A stretch of 6,513 nucleotides of DNA from Rhodoferax sp. (GTDB taxonomy: Bacteria > Pseudomonadota > Gammaproteobacteria > Burkholderiales > Burkholderiaceae). The position numbers and the translations under genes are program-made. Location of the stretch: NCBI GenBank assembly GCA_028292075.1, contig JAQGNA010000170.1, forward strand, positions 1-6,513, read 5' to 3'. The notes beneath the pieces were generated by a model, which was not told the DNA's origin, searched no databases, and saw nothing but the letters and a program-made list of their open reading frames with translations. Below, one piece after another: positions 1-6,342 of the stretch (within the stretch, counting starts at the first letter, position 1; each line of letters begins with the position of its first letter).

Positions 1-1129
1 CGCCATTCTTGCGGCGGTTCCAGATCTCGCCGTCCCAGCGGCCTTCGTCGTTCAGCGTTTTCCACATGGCCTGGAAGAACTCGGGCTCGTGCTGGCCCGA
101 CGCCAGCATGCCAGGGTCGCGGCCCAGCACCTCGGCCGCCTCGTAGCCGGTGATCTCGGTAAAAGCGCCGTTCACCATGATCATGCGGTTGCGCTCGTCG
201 GTGATCATGATGCCGTCGGTGCTCTGCTCCAGCACCCGCCCGGCCAGTTCGAGCTTGGTCGCGGCGATGCGCTGGTCGGTGATGTCGCGGCGCACCACCA
301 GCAGGTGCAGGCGCTGGCCGCGGCGGCCGAAGGTGGGCACGCGCACCACGTCGAAGGAGCGGATGTTGCCCTGCCCGTCGTCCGTCGTCTCCTGCATGTG
401 CGACGCCCGGCCGGATTGCCACGTGGCCTCTTCGGCCAGGGCGCTGTGGCGCAGGCCGGCGCTGGCCGGATGGTCGCGGTTGGCGATCTCGAGATTGGTG
501 AAGCCGTAGGCCTCCTGTTCCGTGAGGCCCAGCACCGCCCGCGCGGCCGGGTTGGTCAGGAGCCAACGGCTTTCGCCGTCCTTGAGGTAGACCATGTCCG
601 GCAAATGGCGGAACACCGAATTGAGCAGCTTGTCGCGGTCACGCAGCAGGCGGTCGGCCTCGGAACGGGCGGTCACGTCGAGGCCGATCCACCACAGCTG
701 CCGACTGGCGCCCTCGGGCCCGAGCCCGCCGATGGCCGACCAGGCAATGCGGCGCTTCTGGCCGGTCTTGGTGGTGAGGGTCCACTCCATGTTCCTGAAG
801 TCAGGGCCGGCCTCCATCACGTCGGCCAACTTGCGCGAGAGGTACACCGGCTCTGGGTAAAGCAGCTGCAGCGCGCCCGGGTTGCCCACGATTTCCTCGC
901 TGCGGTAGCCCGTCAACAGCTCACATTCCTGGTTCCAGAACAGGATGGTCTTCTGCGCCAGGTCGAGCGCGCTCACCAGCACCGGCAGGCGGTTCAGCAC
1001 CTCGAGAACGGGCGCAGCGATGGGCGTGACCGATGTGCCCAGACCAGTACCGGCGAACGGCCCCAGCACTTCCCCGGCTTCGAGATAGAAGTGGTCGTTG
1101 GCGTTGAAGCCTTCGGCCGTGATCATCAT
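1..1129 (-). CDS. PAS-repeat signalling protein, N-terminal part (likely diguanylate cyclase/phosphodiesterase)
   Basis: The minus-strand frame is open from ATG at 1129 to the left edge, giving 376 residues with the C-terminus missing. Three PAS domains are visible: about 45-155 (FWNQECELLTGY, ending WWIGLDVTARSEADRLL), about 165-290 (HLPDMVYLKDGESRWLLTNPAA, ending VVRRDITDQR) and about 297 to the edge (DGIMITDERNRMIMVN, FTEITGYEAAEVLGRDP, WDGEIWNRRKNG). There is no signal peptide or membrane segment, so it is probably cytoplasmic. In known proteins the third PAS type, with GEIWNRRKNG, is usually followed by GGDEF and often EAL domains that make or degrade cyclic-di-GMP; that output is inferred because it lies outside the window. 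A histidine kinase is the alternative. The start is uncertain: ATG 1129 has a poor Shine-Dalgarno, while an in-frame TTG at 1159 has AGGA seven bases upstream and would add ten residues. It is probably unrelated to the catabolic operon, which lies 323 bp away. Confidence 0.88.
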   Translation of the reverse strand, partial: MMITAEGFNANDHFYLEAGEVLGPFAGTGLGTSVTPIAAPVLEVLNRLPVLVSALDLAQKTILFWNQECELLTGYRSEEIVGNPGALQLLYPEPVYLSRKLADVMEAGPDFRNMEWTLTTKTGQKRRIAWSAIGGLGPEGASRQLWWIGLDVTARSEADRLLRDRDKLLNSVFRHLPDMVYLKDGESRWLLTNPAARAVLGLTEQEAYGFTNLEIANRDHPASAGLRHSALAEEATWQSGRASHMQETTDDGQGNIRSFDVVRVPTFGRRGQRLHLLVVRRDITDQRIAATKLELAGRVLEQSTDGIMITDERNRMIMVNGAFTEITGYEAAEVLGRDPGMLASGQHEPEFFQAMWKTLNDEGRWDGEIWNRRKNG

Positions 1130-1166
1130 CGGCCTGGGGTTGGGAGATTCGGAGTCCAAAAGCGGG

Positions 1167-1170
1167 TCCT
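1167..1170 (-). promoter_or_regulatory. Candidate ribosome binding site for an alternative TTG start of the PAS gene
   Basis: On the minus strand AGGA (1170-1167) lies seven bases before an in-frame TTG at 1159-1157. The next in-frame ATGs (1129 and 1126) have only an AGG three bases upstream, which is too close. The first in-frame stop upstream is at 1198-1196, so the true start must lie between 1195 and about 1126. This site favours the TTG but does not prove it. Confidence 0.35.
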
Positions 1171-1291
1171 GCGGGCCTTGAAAGAAAGCGGGAAGTCATG
1201 GACGGACCCCGCTCAGCGGATGTGGTTGCTCGGCACATTGGTGCGCAAACAGTGCAACTGCCAATGGCGCGGATCCATGTTAGTGCATGTC

Positions 1292-1316
1292 GTGCGGTTT
1301 TCAGCGAGAACCACAC
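1292..1316. repeat. Imperfect inverted repeat, possible operator
   Basis: GTGCGGTT at 1292-1299 and AACCACAC at 1309-1316 are complementary at seven of eight positions, with nine bases between them. It lies about 165 bp upstream of the PAS start on that gene's 5' side. The length and spacing would suit a dimeric repressor or activator, but a single imperfect 8-bp repeat can arise by chance. Confidence 0.25.
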
Positions 1317-1452
1317 TGCAGGTTCGCTGGAGCGGCGGCAATCCCTCGCAAATATGACGGAGGCGCGAGGCTCCAACCCGCCGGTCTGCATGCGAAGTGA
1401 AACTGCCGCCAGGGCAAGGGCAACGGCCCAGCGTCACCCACGACCCCTGGTT

Positions 1453-2127
1453 TCAGACGGATGGTTGCCAGCCGATGCGTGCCAACGTCACGGCGACCCA
1501 GGACTGGTCGAGCCTTCCGGCGGCGATGTCCTGCAGGGTCTTTTTCTCGGCTTTCATCTTGGCCTCGGCCGCGGCAAGCACCTCTTCCGCGGCGTCGATG
1601 GGCACGCAAAGCAAGCCGTCGACGTCCCCCAGCATCAGGTCGCCCGGGTGGATGACCATGCCGTCGATGGCAATCGGCACATTGATTTCGCCAGGGCCGT
1701 CCTTGTACGGTCCACGGTGGGTGACACCAGCGGCGTAAACCGGAAACTTGCCCGCGCCGATCACATCGAGATCACGTATGGCACCGTTGATGACCATGCC
1801 GGCCACCCCGCGGCTCATCGCATAGGTCGTCATCAGCTCGCCGATGAGCGCATTGGTGAGATCGCCGCCGCCATCCACCACGATGACGTCGCCGGGTTGC
1901 GCCATCTCCAGCGCCTGGTGAATCATGAGGTTGTCGCCCGGGCGGGTCTTCACCGTCAGCGCCGGTCCGGCCAGCCGCCCCGCGCTGTGCATCGGGCGCA
2001 GGCGTGCACCGCCCGCGGTCATGCGTGACATGCAGTCGCTCACGTTGGCAACCGGCACCGCGCCGAAGGCCCGGACGAGAGCGGCGCTCACCTGGCGTGG
2101 ACGAGGGAAAATTTGAAGACCGATCAT
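1453..2127 (-). CDS. RraA-fold protein, probable HMG/CHA-aldolase or oxaloacetate decarboxylase-like enzyme
   Basis: The protein has 224 residues, a usual length for the RraA fold. Family marks are PGDVIVVDGGGD (78-89), the substrate-loop IGELM (95-99), NGAIRDLDVI (114-123) with the Arg118-Asp119 pair that binds substrate and divalent metal in known pyruvate aldolases of this fold, and HPGDLMLGDVDGLLCVP near 160-177. RraA-fold members include the RNase E inhibitor RraA and the class II aldolase that splits 4-hydroxy-4-methyl-2-oxoglutarate or 4-carboxy-4-hydroxy-2-oxoadipate to give pyruvate; many also decarboxylate oxaloacetate. The retained Arg-Asp pair and the metabolic operon argue for an enzyme. 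It is the last operon gene: its ATG (2127-2125) overlaps the previous TGA as ATGA, and AGGAG sits eight bases upstream, so it can also load ribosomes itself. The exact substrate is not determined. Confidence 0.88.
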   Translation of the reverse strand: MIGLQIFPRPRQVSAALVRAFGAVPVANVSDCMSRMTAGGARLRPMHSAGRLAGPALTVKTRPGDNLMIHQALEMAQPGDVIVVDGGGDLTNALIGELMTTYAMSRGVAGMVINGAIRDLDVIGAGKFPVYAAGVTHRGPYKDGPGEINVPIAIDGMVIHPGDLMLGDVDGLLCVPIDAAEEVLAAAEAKMKAEKKTLQDIAAGRLDQSWVAVTLARIGWQPSV

Positions 2128-3374
2128 GGCGTTGGCTCCTGGTGTCTGTTTCTGGAAAGATAGCTCGTGTTCAGCTGCGACAGCGATGTGACGCCCAGCA
2201 ATCCCATGTTCCGCAGGATCTCAAGCCGCAGCAGGTCGATGGCCTTGCGCACTCCGGCCTCGCCGCCCACGGCCGCGGCGAAGGTGAAAGGTCGGCCGAC
2301 AAAGACGAAACTGGCGCCGAGGGCCAGCGCCTTCAGCACGTCGCTGCCGCGGCGAATGCCGCTGTCGATCATGACCGGCATGCCCGGGCAGGCGGCCACG
2401 ATGCCGGGCAGCACGCGCAGCGGCGCGACCGACCCATCGAGCTGGCGCCCACCATGGTTGGACACGATCACGCCGTCCACCCCGGCCTCTTGCGCGAGAG
2501 TGGCATCGCGCGCATCGAGCACGCCCTTGACGACCAGTTTGCCTGGCCACAACGCCCTGACCATGCGCAGATGGCGCCAGTTCAGGTGACCGCGGTCCGA
2601 CAGGTCGCGCTCCACGTGCGGCGAAAGAATGGGTGCGCCCCGGTGGGCATCGCTGTTCTCGAAATGCGGCATGCCATGCTTCACGAGCGTGCGCAGGAAG
2701 GTGCCGAAAAGCCAGCGTGGATGGGTGACGCCCTGCCAGGCCAGCCTGAGGCTGGGCCGCACCGGGATCGAGAATCCCGCGCGCACATTGTTTTCGCGGT
2801 TGGCGGCGACGGGGGTGTCCAGCGTGATCACCAGCGTCTCGTAGCCCGCTGCCCGGACGCGCTCGAGCAGGGCCTGGATGCCGGCGTCGTCCCCCGGCAG
2901 GTAGGCCTGAAACCACGCGCCCGGATTGGCCTCGGCAAGCTCCTCCAGCCGGATCAGCGACGAACCGCTCATGACCATGGGAATGTTGGCGCCACGCGCC
3001 GCCAGCGCCATGGCCAGGTCGCCGCGGTAGGCCGACAGCGCGGCAAGTCCCATGGGCGCAATGCCGAAGGGCGCGTCGTAGCTGCGCCCGAACAGGCTGG
3101 CGCAAGATTCCCGCCGGCTGATGTCCACCAGCGAGCGCGGGATGAAGTCGTAGTCCGCGTAGGCCTCGCGGTTGGCCCGCAGCGAACGATTCGTCTCCGC
3201 CGCGCCGGAGATGTAGCTGTACACCGGCCATGGGAGGTGACGCCGAGCCGCGTCGTCGAAATCGTCCAGGCACAAGGCACGGGACGCCGGGCCGCGAAGC
3301 CGTACGGGCGTTGGGGCGGTGGCGGCCATTGCAGTCGTGCCGGTCGGCGTGGAAGTGGCAGTTGGCGTGCTCAT
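2124..3374 (-). CDS. FMN-dependent alpha-hydroxy-acid oxidase/dehydrogenase
   Basis: The 416-residue protein belongs to the glycolate oxidase / L-lactate dehydrogenase (LldD) / mandelate dehydrogenase family, which oxidises L-2-hydroxy acids to 2-oxo acids with FMN on a TIM barrel. Visible marks are YSYISGAAE (52-60), APMGLAALSAYRGD (106-119), WFQAYL (154-159) with the active-site Tyr158, ITLDTPVAANRE (183-194), VVKGV (281-285) with a flavin-contacting Lys283, SNHGGRQLDG (305-314) with catalytic His307 and substrate-binding Arg310, and DSGIRRGSDVLKALALGA (337-354) plus VGRP (359-362) for FMN phosphate. The active site looks complete. The start is set by the ATGA overlap at 3374-3371 with the upstream gene; the Shine-Dalgarno is poor, which suggests translational coupling. 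The first 25 residues are a Thr/Ala/Pro-rich tail that could be partly absent if Met16 is used. The electron acceptor (oxygen or quinone) and the substrate cannot be told. Confidence 0.93.
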   Translation of the reverse strand: MSTPTATSTPTGTTAMAATAPTPVRLRGPASRALCLDDFDDAARRHLPWPVYSYISGAAETNRSLRANREAYADYDFIPRSLVDISRRESCASLFGRSYDAPFGIAPMGLAALSAYRGDLAMALAARGANIPMVMSGSSLIRLEELAEANPGAWFQAYLPGDDAGIQALLERVRAAGYETLVITLDTPVAANRENNVRAGFSIPVRPSLRLAWQGVTHPRWLFGTFLRTLVKHGMPHFENSDAHRGAPILSPHVERDLSDRGHLNWRHLRMVRALWPGKLVVKGVLDARDATLAQEAGVDGVIVSNHGGRQLDGSVAPLRVLPGIVAACPGMPVMIDSGIRRGSDVLKALALGASFVFVGRPFTFAAAVGGEAGVRKAIDLLRLEILRNMGLLGVTSLSQLNTSYLSRNRHQEPTP

Positions 3375-4321
3375 CGCGGGGATGTGCTCAACGGCGCCGC
3401 CGGCTCGATCGAACGCGGGATCGACTGCCCCGACAGCGAGAACACCTGCAGCGCGAGCGCGCACCAGTCCCAGTCACCCCGGCCTTCTTTGCACATGGCG
3501 TCCAGCAGGCGTTCGGCCACAGCCGCGGCCGGCAGCACGGTGCCGGTGGCCGAGGCGCTGGCCAGCGCCAGGCGAATGTCCTTGCGCATCAGCACCGCCC
3601 GAAAGCCGGGCGTGAATGAGCCGGCAACGATGCGTGGACCGTGCTTCTCCAGCGAGAAGCTGCGGGCGGCACCGCCCATCAACACTTCCCGCATCACCCC
3701 CTGGTCAACCCCTTCCGCGGTGGCCAGCGCCATGGCGTCGGCCACGCCGAGCAAGGCGGCGGCCACTGCCACCTGGTTGCAGGCCTTCACCGCCTGGCCC
3801 GCGCCCACGTCGCCCACGTGGGTGATGGTCTTGCAGAACGCGCCCATGGCCTGGCGGCAGGCTTCCACCGCCTCTACCGAGCCGCCCACCATGCAACCCA
3901 GCGTACCGGCCTGCGCGCCCTGCTGCCCGCCGCTGACCGGCGCGTCCAGCAGCTGAATGCCGCGAGCCTGCAAGCGGCGGGCGAAGTCACGCGCCGAAGT
4001 CGGGGCGATGGTGCTGGTGTCGACCACACAGCCGCCTGGCGCCATGGCATCGGCCAGGCCATCGGGGCCGAACAGCACCGATTCGACAGCCTGCGCATCC
4101 GGCAAACTCAGGAAGACCAGCCTGCAGCCCTGGCCCAATGCCTGCGGGCTGGCAGCCCAGGTCGCGCCCTGGGCGATCAGGCTGGACGCCGCTTCGGGCT
4201 TGCGGGCAAAAACGTGAAGCGCACGACCCACCACCAACAGGCGCCGCGCCATGCCCATGCCCATCGAGCCAAGGCCGACGAAGCCCACCGGGCCGTCGAT
4301 GTCCAGCGTTGATGACATCAT
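3371..4321 (-). CDS. 3-hydroxyisobutyrate dehydrogenase-family NAD(P)-dependent oxidoreductase
   Basis: The 316-residue protein is of the beta-hydroxyacid dehydrogenase family (3-hydroxyisobutyrate dehydrogenase, tartronate semialdehyde reductase GarR/GlxR). It has an N-terminal Rossmann dinucleotide site VGFVGLGSMGMGMA (12-25), the substrate motif DAPVSGGQQGAQAGTL (126-141), and GAGQAVKACNQ (173-183) with the catalytic Lys179 and Asn182, followed by the all-helical C-terminal half. ARK (39-41) after the second strand could favour NADP, but this is weak evidence. It would interconvert a 3-hydroxy acid and the matching semialdehyde or oxo-acid in the cytoplasm. The start codon ATG 4321-4319 overlaps the receptor gene's TGA; a second ATG follows at once (4318-4316) and either may be used. 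The downstream junction is also an ATGA overlap. The substrate is unknown; tartronate semialdehyde/glycerate-type chemistry is one option. Confidence 0.93.
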   Translation of the reverse strand: MMSSTLDIDGPVGFVGLGSMGMGMARRLLVVGRALHVFARKPEAASSLIAQGATWAASPQALGQGCRLVFLSLPDAQAVESVLFGPDGLADAMAPGGCVVDTSTIAPTSARDFARRLQARGIQLLDAPVSGGQQGAQAGTLGCMVGGSVEAVEACRQAMGAFCKTITHVGDVGAGQAVKACNQVAVAAALLGVADAMALATAEGVDQGVMREVLMGGAARSFSLEKHGPRIVAGSFTPGFRAVLMRKDIRLALASASATGTVLPAAAVAERLLDAMCKEGRGDWDWCALALQVFSLSGQSIPRSIEPAAPLSTSPR

Positions 4322-5295
4322 TTGACGATGGCCTTTCCGATCAGGTCATAGGCTTCGGTCACTTCCTTGCTGAAGGCAGCGCCGTCCGCATAGTCCTGGG
4401 TCAGCCCCGAGGTCGAGACATAGTCCTTCCATTCGGAAGTCTGCATGGCCTTGCGGAAACTGTCGTGCAGGTAGCGTTGCACAGCCGGCGGCGTGCCGGC
4501 CGGGGCCATCAGGCCCTTCATGTTGTCCAGGGCGACCGGAACGCCGAGCTCGAGCATCGTTGGCACGTTCGGCAGGCCAGGCAGGCGTGTGCGCGAGAAC
4601 AGCGCCAGCGGACGGACCCGGCCGGCGTCGATCATGGGCTTCATCTCTTCATAGGCGCCGAAGCTGCTGTCGATCTGCCCGCCCAGCAGCGCGTTCATCG
4701 AGTCGGCCGCGCCCTTGTAGGGCACATGCAGCAGCTTGAGCCCGGCCTGCTTTTCGAACACCAGCGCGGTGGCGTGGAAGATGCCGCCCTCACCCGTAGA
4801 GCCGTAGGAAACCTTTTCGGACGCCTGCCTGGCGTCCGCAATGAGCGCCTTCATGTCGGCATACCTGCTGTCGGCGCGGACGGCCAGGATGCTGGGTGCG
4901 CGCGACACCTTGATGATCGGCACAAAGGATTTTCGAGGGTCGTACTTCAGCGACGAGAAATGCCCCACCGACGTGGTCTCGCTGCCGCCTCCGACGAACA
5001 GCGTGTACCCGTCAGGCTTGGCATCGGCGGTTGCCTGCGCGGCAATTGAGCCGGCGGCGCCAACGCGGTTCACCACGAGCACCGGCACCGGAATGATGTT
5101 CTTGGCGGCAAACGAAAGTTGCCGCGCGATCTGGTCCGCCGAACCGCCGGGTGCGAAGCCCACCAGGATCGTGATGGGTTGCGTCGGAACCCATTCCTGG
5201 GAGAAGGATGGAGTGCTGCTGGCTGCCAGCGCCGCTGACGCGACGAGCCATGAAGCGCGTCGAGTCAACAGGTGATGAAAAAGGACAATCGGCAT
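4318..5295 (-). CDS. Bug-family tripartite tricarboxylate transporter substrate-binding receptor (TctC-like)
   Basis: The 325-residue precursor of a periplasmic solute receptor starts with a signal peptide: basic LLTRRA, a hydrophobic VASAALAAS stretch and probable cleavage near SFSQ-EW (about residue 33). The mature part opens with QPITILVGFAPGGSADQIAR, the Bug-family loop that bridges a carboxylate. GAAGSIAAQATADAKPDGYTL, VSYGSTGEGG and LLHVPYKGAADSMNALLGGQID are further family blocks. Known members bind di- or tricarboxylates, aromatic carboxylates or amides and deliver them to TctA/TctB membrane subunits. None are encoded here, so it either shares a transporter or signals. The start at 5295 is chosen because AGGAG lies ten bases upstream and it begins a clean signal peptide; frames from 5337 (ATG) or 5340 (TTG) lack a Shine-Dalgarno. 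It is the first gene of the operon, divergent from the LysR gene. Confidence 0.93.
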   Translation of the reverse strand: MPIVLFHHLLTRRASWLVASAALAASSTPSFSQEWVPTQPITILVGFAPGGSADQIARQLSFAAKNIIPVPVLVVNRVGAAGSIAAQATADAKPDGYTLFVGGGSETTSVGHFSSLKYDPRKSFVPIIKVSRAPSILAVRADSRYADMKALIADARQASEKVSYGSTGEGGIFHATALVFEKQAGLKLLHVPYKGAADSMNALLGGQIDSSFGAYEEMKPMIDAGRVRPLALFSRTRLPGLPNVPTMLELGVPVALDNMKGLMAPAGTPPAVQRYLHDSFRKAMQTSEWKDYVSTSGLTQDYADGAAFSKEVTEAYDLIGKAIVK

Positions 5296-5305
5296 GTTTT
5301 GGTGT

Positions 5306-5310
5306 CTCCT
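5306..5310 (-). promoter_or_regulatory. Ribosome binding site deciding the receptor start
   Basis: AGGAG on the minus strand (5310-5306) is ten bases before ATG 5295-5293. It selects this codon over the in-frame TTG at 5340 and ATG at 5337, which have only T-rich sequence upstream and would place 15 or 14 extra residues before the signal peptide. Confidence 0.65.
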
Positions 5311-5335
5311 GCCGGCATTCTGGAGAGAAACGAAC

Positions 5336-5350
5336 ATCAAGAAAAGTGAT
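5336..5350. promoter_or_regulatory. LysR-type regulator box, ATC-N9-GAT
   Basis: ATC at 5336-5338 and GAT at 5348-5350 are separated by nine bases, and the flanking bases extend the symmetry to ATCA-N7-TGAT. This contains the T-N11-A core expected for LysR-type regulators. It is the clearest such site in the 89-bp gap between the regulator and the operon, 34 bp before the lysR start and 40 bp before the receptor start. It overlaps the possible -10 elements of both directions, which would fit autorepression; an activating half-site may be elsewhere in the gap. Confidence 0.5.
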
Positions 5351-5374
5351 AAAAATCGAAGCTGACTCTTGAAA
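5346..5374 (-). promoter_or_regulatory. Candidate sigma-70 promoter of the catabolic operon
   Basis: On the minus strand TTTCAA (5374-5369) and TATCAC (5351-5346) are 17 bases apart. They match consensus at three and four of six positions, a weak pair such as activator-dependent promoters often have. Transcription would begin near 5339, leaving a leader of about 44 bases. The short divergent gap makes a promoter here certain in principle, but its exact position is a guess. Confidence 0.3.
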
Positions 5375-5384
5375 TATTTGCAAC

Positions 5385-6284
5385 ATGACTCTCAAGCAAC
5401 TGGAGGCCTTTTACTGGGCCGCGAGCGCGGCAAGCTTCTTCGTGGCCGCTGAGAAGCTGCACATCTCCCAGTCGACGCTTTCCAAGCGCATCGCCGAGCT
5501 GGAAGGCCAACTGAGCCATCCGCTGTTCGATCGCAGTGGCCAGCGGGCGGCATTGACCGAACAGGGCCGGCTGTTGTTGCCCATGGCGCGCCGCATGCTG
5601 GAACTCGCAGACGACATGACAATGACGATGAGCGGCTCCAACGCCCTTCGGGGACATTGCCGCTTCGGCGTGGGCGAACTGGCCGCCCTGACGTGGATGC
5701 CCGACCTCGTCGCCACCCTGCGGACACAGCACCCCGACCTGGTGCTCGAGCCCTGTGTGGACCTGGGCACCGCGCTGGAACGCAGGGTCGAAAGCGGTGA
5801 ACTGGACTTCGCCGTGGTGGCGGGATTTTCTTCTCGCGGCGCCATCGCCAGCGAAGCCATCGCAAAGGTGCGGTTCGCCTGGGCCGCCGCTCCTGGCCTG
5901 GTAGGAAAGCAGCGTGCCGTGAGCCCTGCCCTGCTGGAAGACACGGCCCTCATCACCATGCCAACGGCCGCAGGGCCGACGCGCATGCTCGACCACTGGC
6001 TGGCCGTGAACAACCTGCAGGCCGGCCGACGCATCGTCTGCAACAACCTGGCGGCCATTGCCAACCTGATCGGGGCCGGGGTCGGCATCGGCCTGTTTCC
6101 CTCGGGTTGGCTTAAGCAGATGGTGCAACGCGCCGCACTCGTGGAACTCACCAGCCGGCCCGAGCTGCCACCACTCGACTACACCTTCCAGAAGCGCCGC
6201 GACGACGGACGCCCCCTGCTCGCGCACATGCGGCAAGCAGTCGCCGCCACGGCGGACTTCACCAAGCCAAGCCCGCTTTGGTGA
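5385..6284 (+). CDS. LysR-type transcriptional regulator
   Basis: The 299-residue protein has the standard LysR length and layout. The N-terminal winged helix-turn-helix is at 1-60: MTLKQLEAFYWAASAASF, then KLHISQSTLSKRIAELE (24-40) as the turn and recognition helix, and PLFDRSGQRAALTEQG (46-61) as the wing. A linker helix follows to about 88, and a two-lobed effector-binding domain starts near LRGHCRFGVGELAAL and runs to about 290. Such regulators act as tetramers and respond to small pathway metabolites. It is divergent from the four-gene operon with only 89 bp between start codons, so it probably controls that operon and itself. The ATG is placed by the conserved N-terminal start; no good Shine-Dalgarno precedes it, suggesting low expression or a short leader. 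The effector is unknown, likely the operon substrate or an intermediate. Confidence 0.95.
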   Translation: MTLKQLEAFYWAASAASFFVAAEKLHISQSTLSKRIAELEGQLSHPLFDRSGQRAALTEQGRLLLPMARRMLELADDMTMTMSGSNALRGHCRFGVGELAALTWMPDLVATLRTQHPDLVLEPCVDLGTALERRVESGELDFAVVAGFSSRGAIASEAIAKVRFAWAAAPGLVGKQRAVSPALLEDTALITMPTAAGPTRMLDHWLAVNNLQAGRRIVCNNLAAIANLIGAGVGIGLFPSGWLKQMVQRAALVELTSRPELPPLDYTFQKRRDDGRPLLAHMRQAVAATADFTKPSPLW

Positions 6285-6311
6285 GGATGTTGGATCTGAT
6301 GTGGAGTAGAC

Positions 6312-6342
6312 GCAAAAACGGGCCCGAAAGGCCCGTTTTTGC
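6312..6342 (+). terminator. Intrinsic terminator after the LysR gene
   Basis: A perfect 13-bp stem (6312-6324 with 6330-6342) encloses a five-base CGAAA loop. The stem has a CGGGCC core with an A5 tract on its left arm and a T5 tract on its right, so it can work as a terminator in both directions. It begins 28 bases after the LysR stop codon, as expected for the end of that transcript. Confidence 0.88.

Larger units (their letters stand above)
1130..1452. other. Intergenic gap between the operon end and the PAS gene
   Basis: These 323 bases separate two minus-strand transcription units. Reading frames cross the gap on both strands, but they are arginine- and proline-rich shadows with no recognisable domain. 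Two structures are visible. Just after the aldolase stop codon, CCAGGG (1409-1414) pairs with CCCTGG (1445-1450) around an inner GGGC-AACG-GCCC hairpin (1418-1429). It has no U-tract, so it would be at most a weak or Rho-assisted terminator. Further along, GTGCGGTT (1292-1299) and AACCACAC (1309-1316) form a one-mismatch inverted repeat. The gap presumably holds the promoter of the PAS gene, but I see no convincing -35/-10 pair. Confidence 0.5.

Noticed and set aside
89..1357. Long plus-strand open frame of 422 codons
   Set aside because: It is antisense to the PAS gene, whose minus-strand frame shows clear domains. The plus-strand product is His/Ala/Gly/Arg-rich with no domain, typical of a shadow frame in GC-rich DNA.
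1409..1450. Terminator after the aldolase-like gene
   Set aside because: CCAGGG/CCCTGG arms with an inner GGGC hairpin are present, but the loop is long and there is no U-tract, so I do not call an intrinsic terminator.
2221..3273. Minus-strand open frame of 350 codons inside the FMN oxidase gene
   Set aside because: It is a frame-shifted reading of the oxidase gene with Arg/Gly/Ala-rich composition; the overlapping frame has all catalytic motifs.
2004..3956. Very long plus-strand open frame of 650 codons
   Set aside because: It runs antisense to three well-recognised genes (aldolase-like end, FMN oxidase, dehydrogenase) and its product is low-complexity and Arg/Ala/His-rich.
5337..6236. 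Minus-strand open frame of 299 codons opposite the LysR gene
   Set aside because: It is an antisense shadow of equal length with no recognisable domain; the plus strand has the conserved LysR helix-turn-helix.
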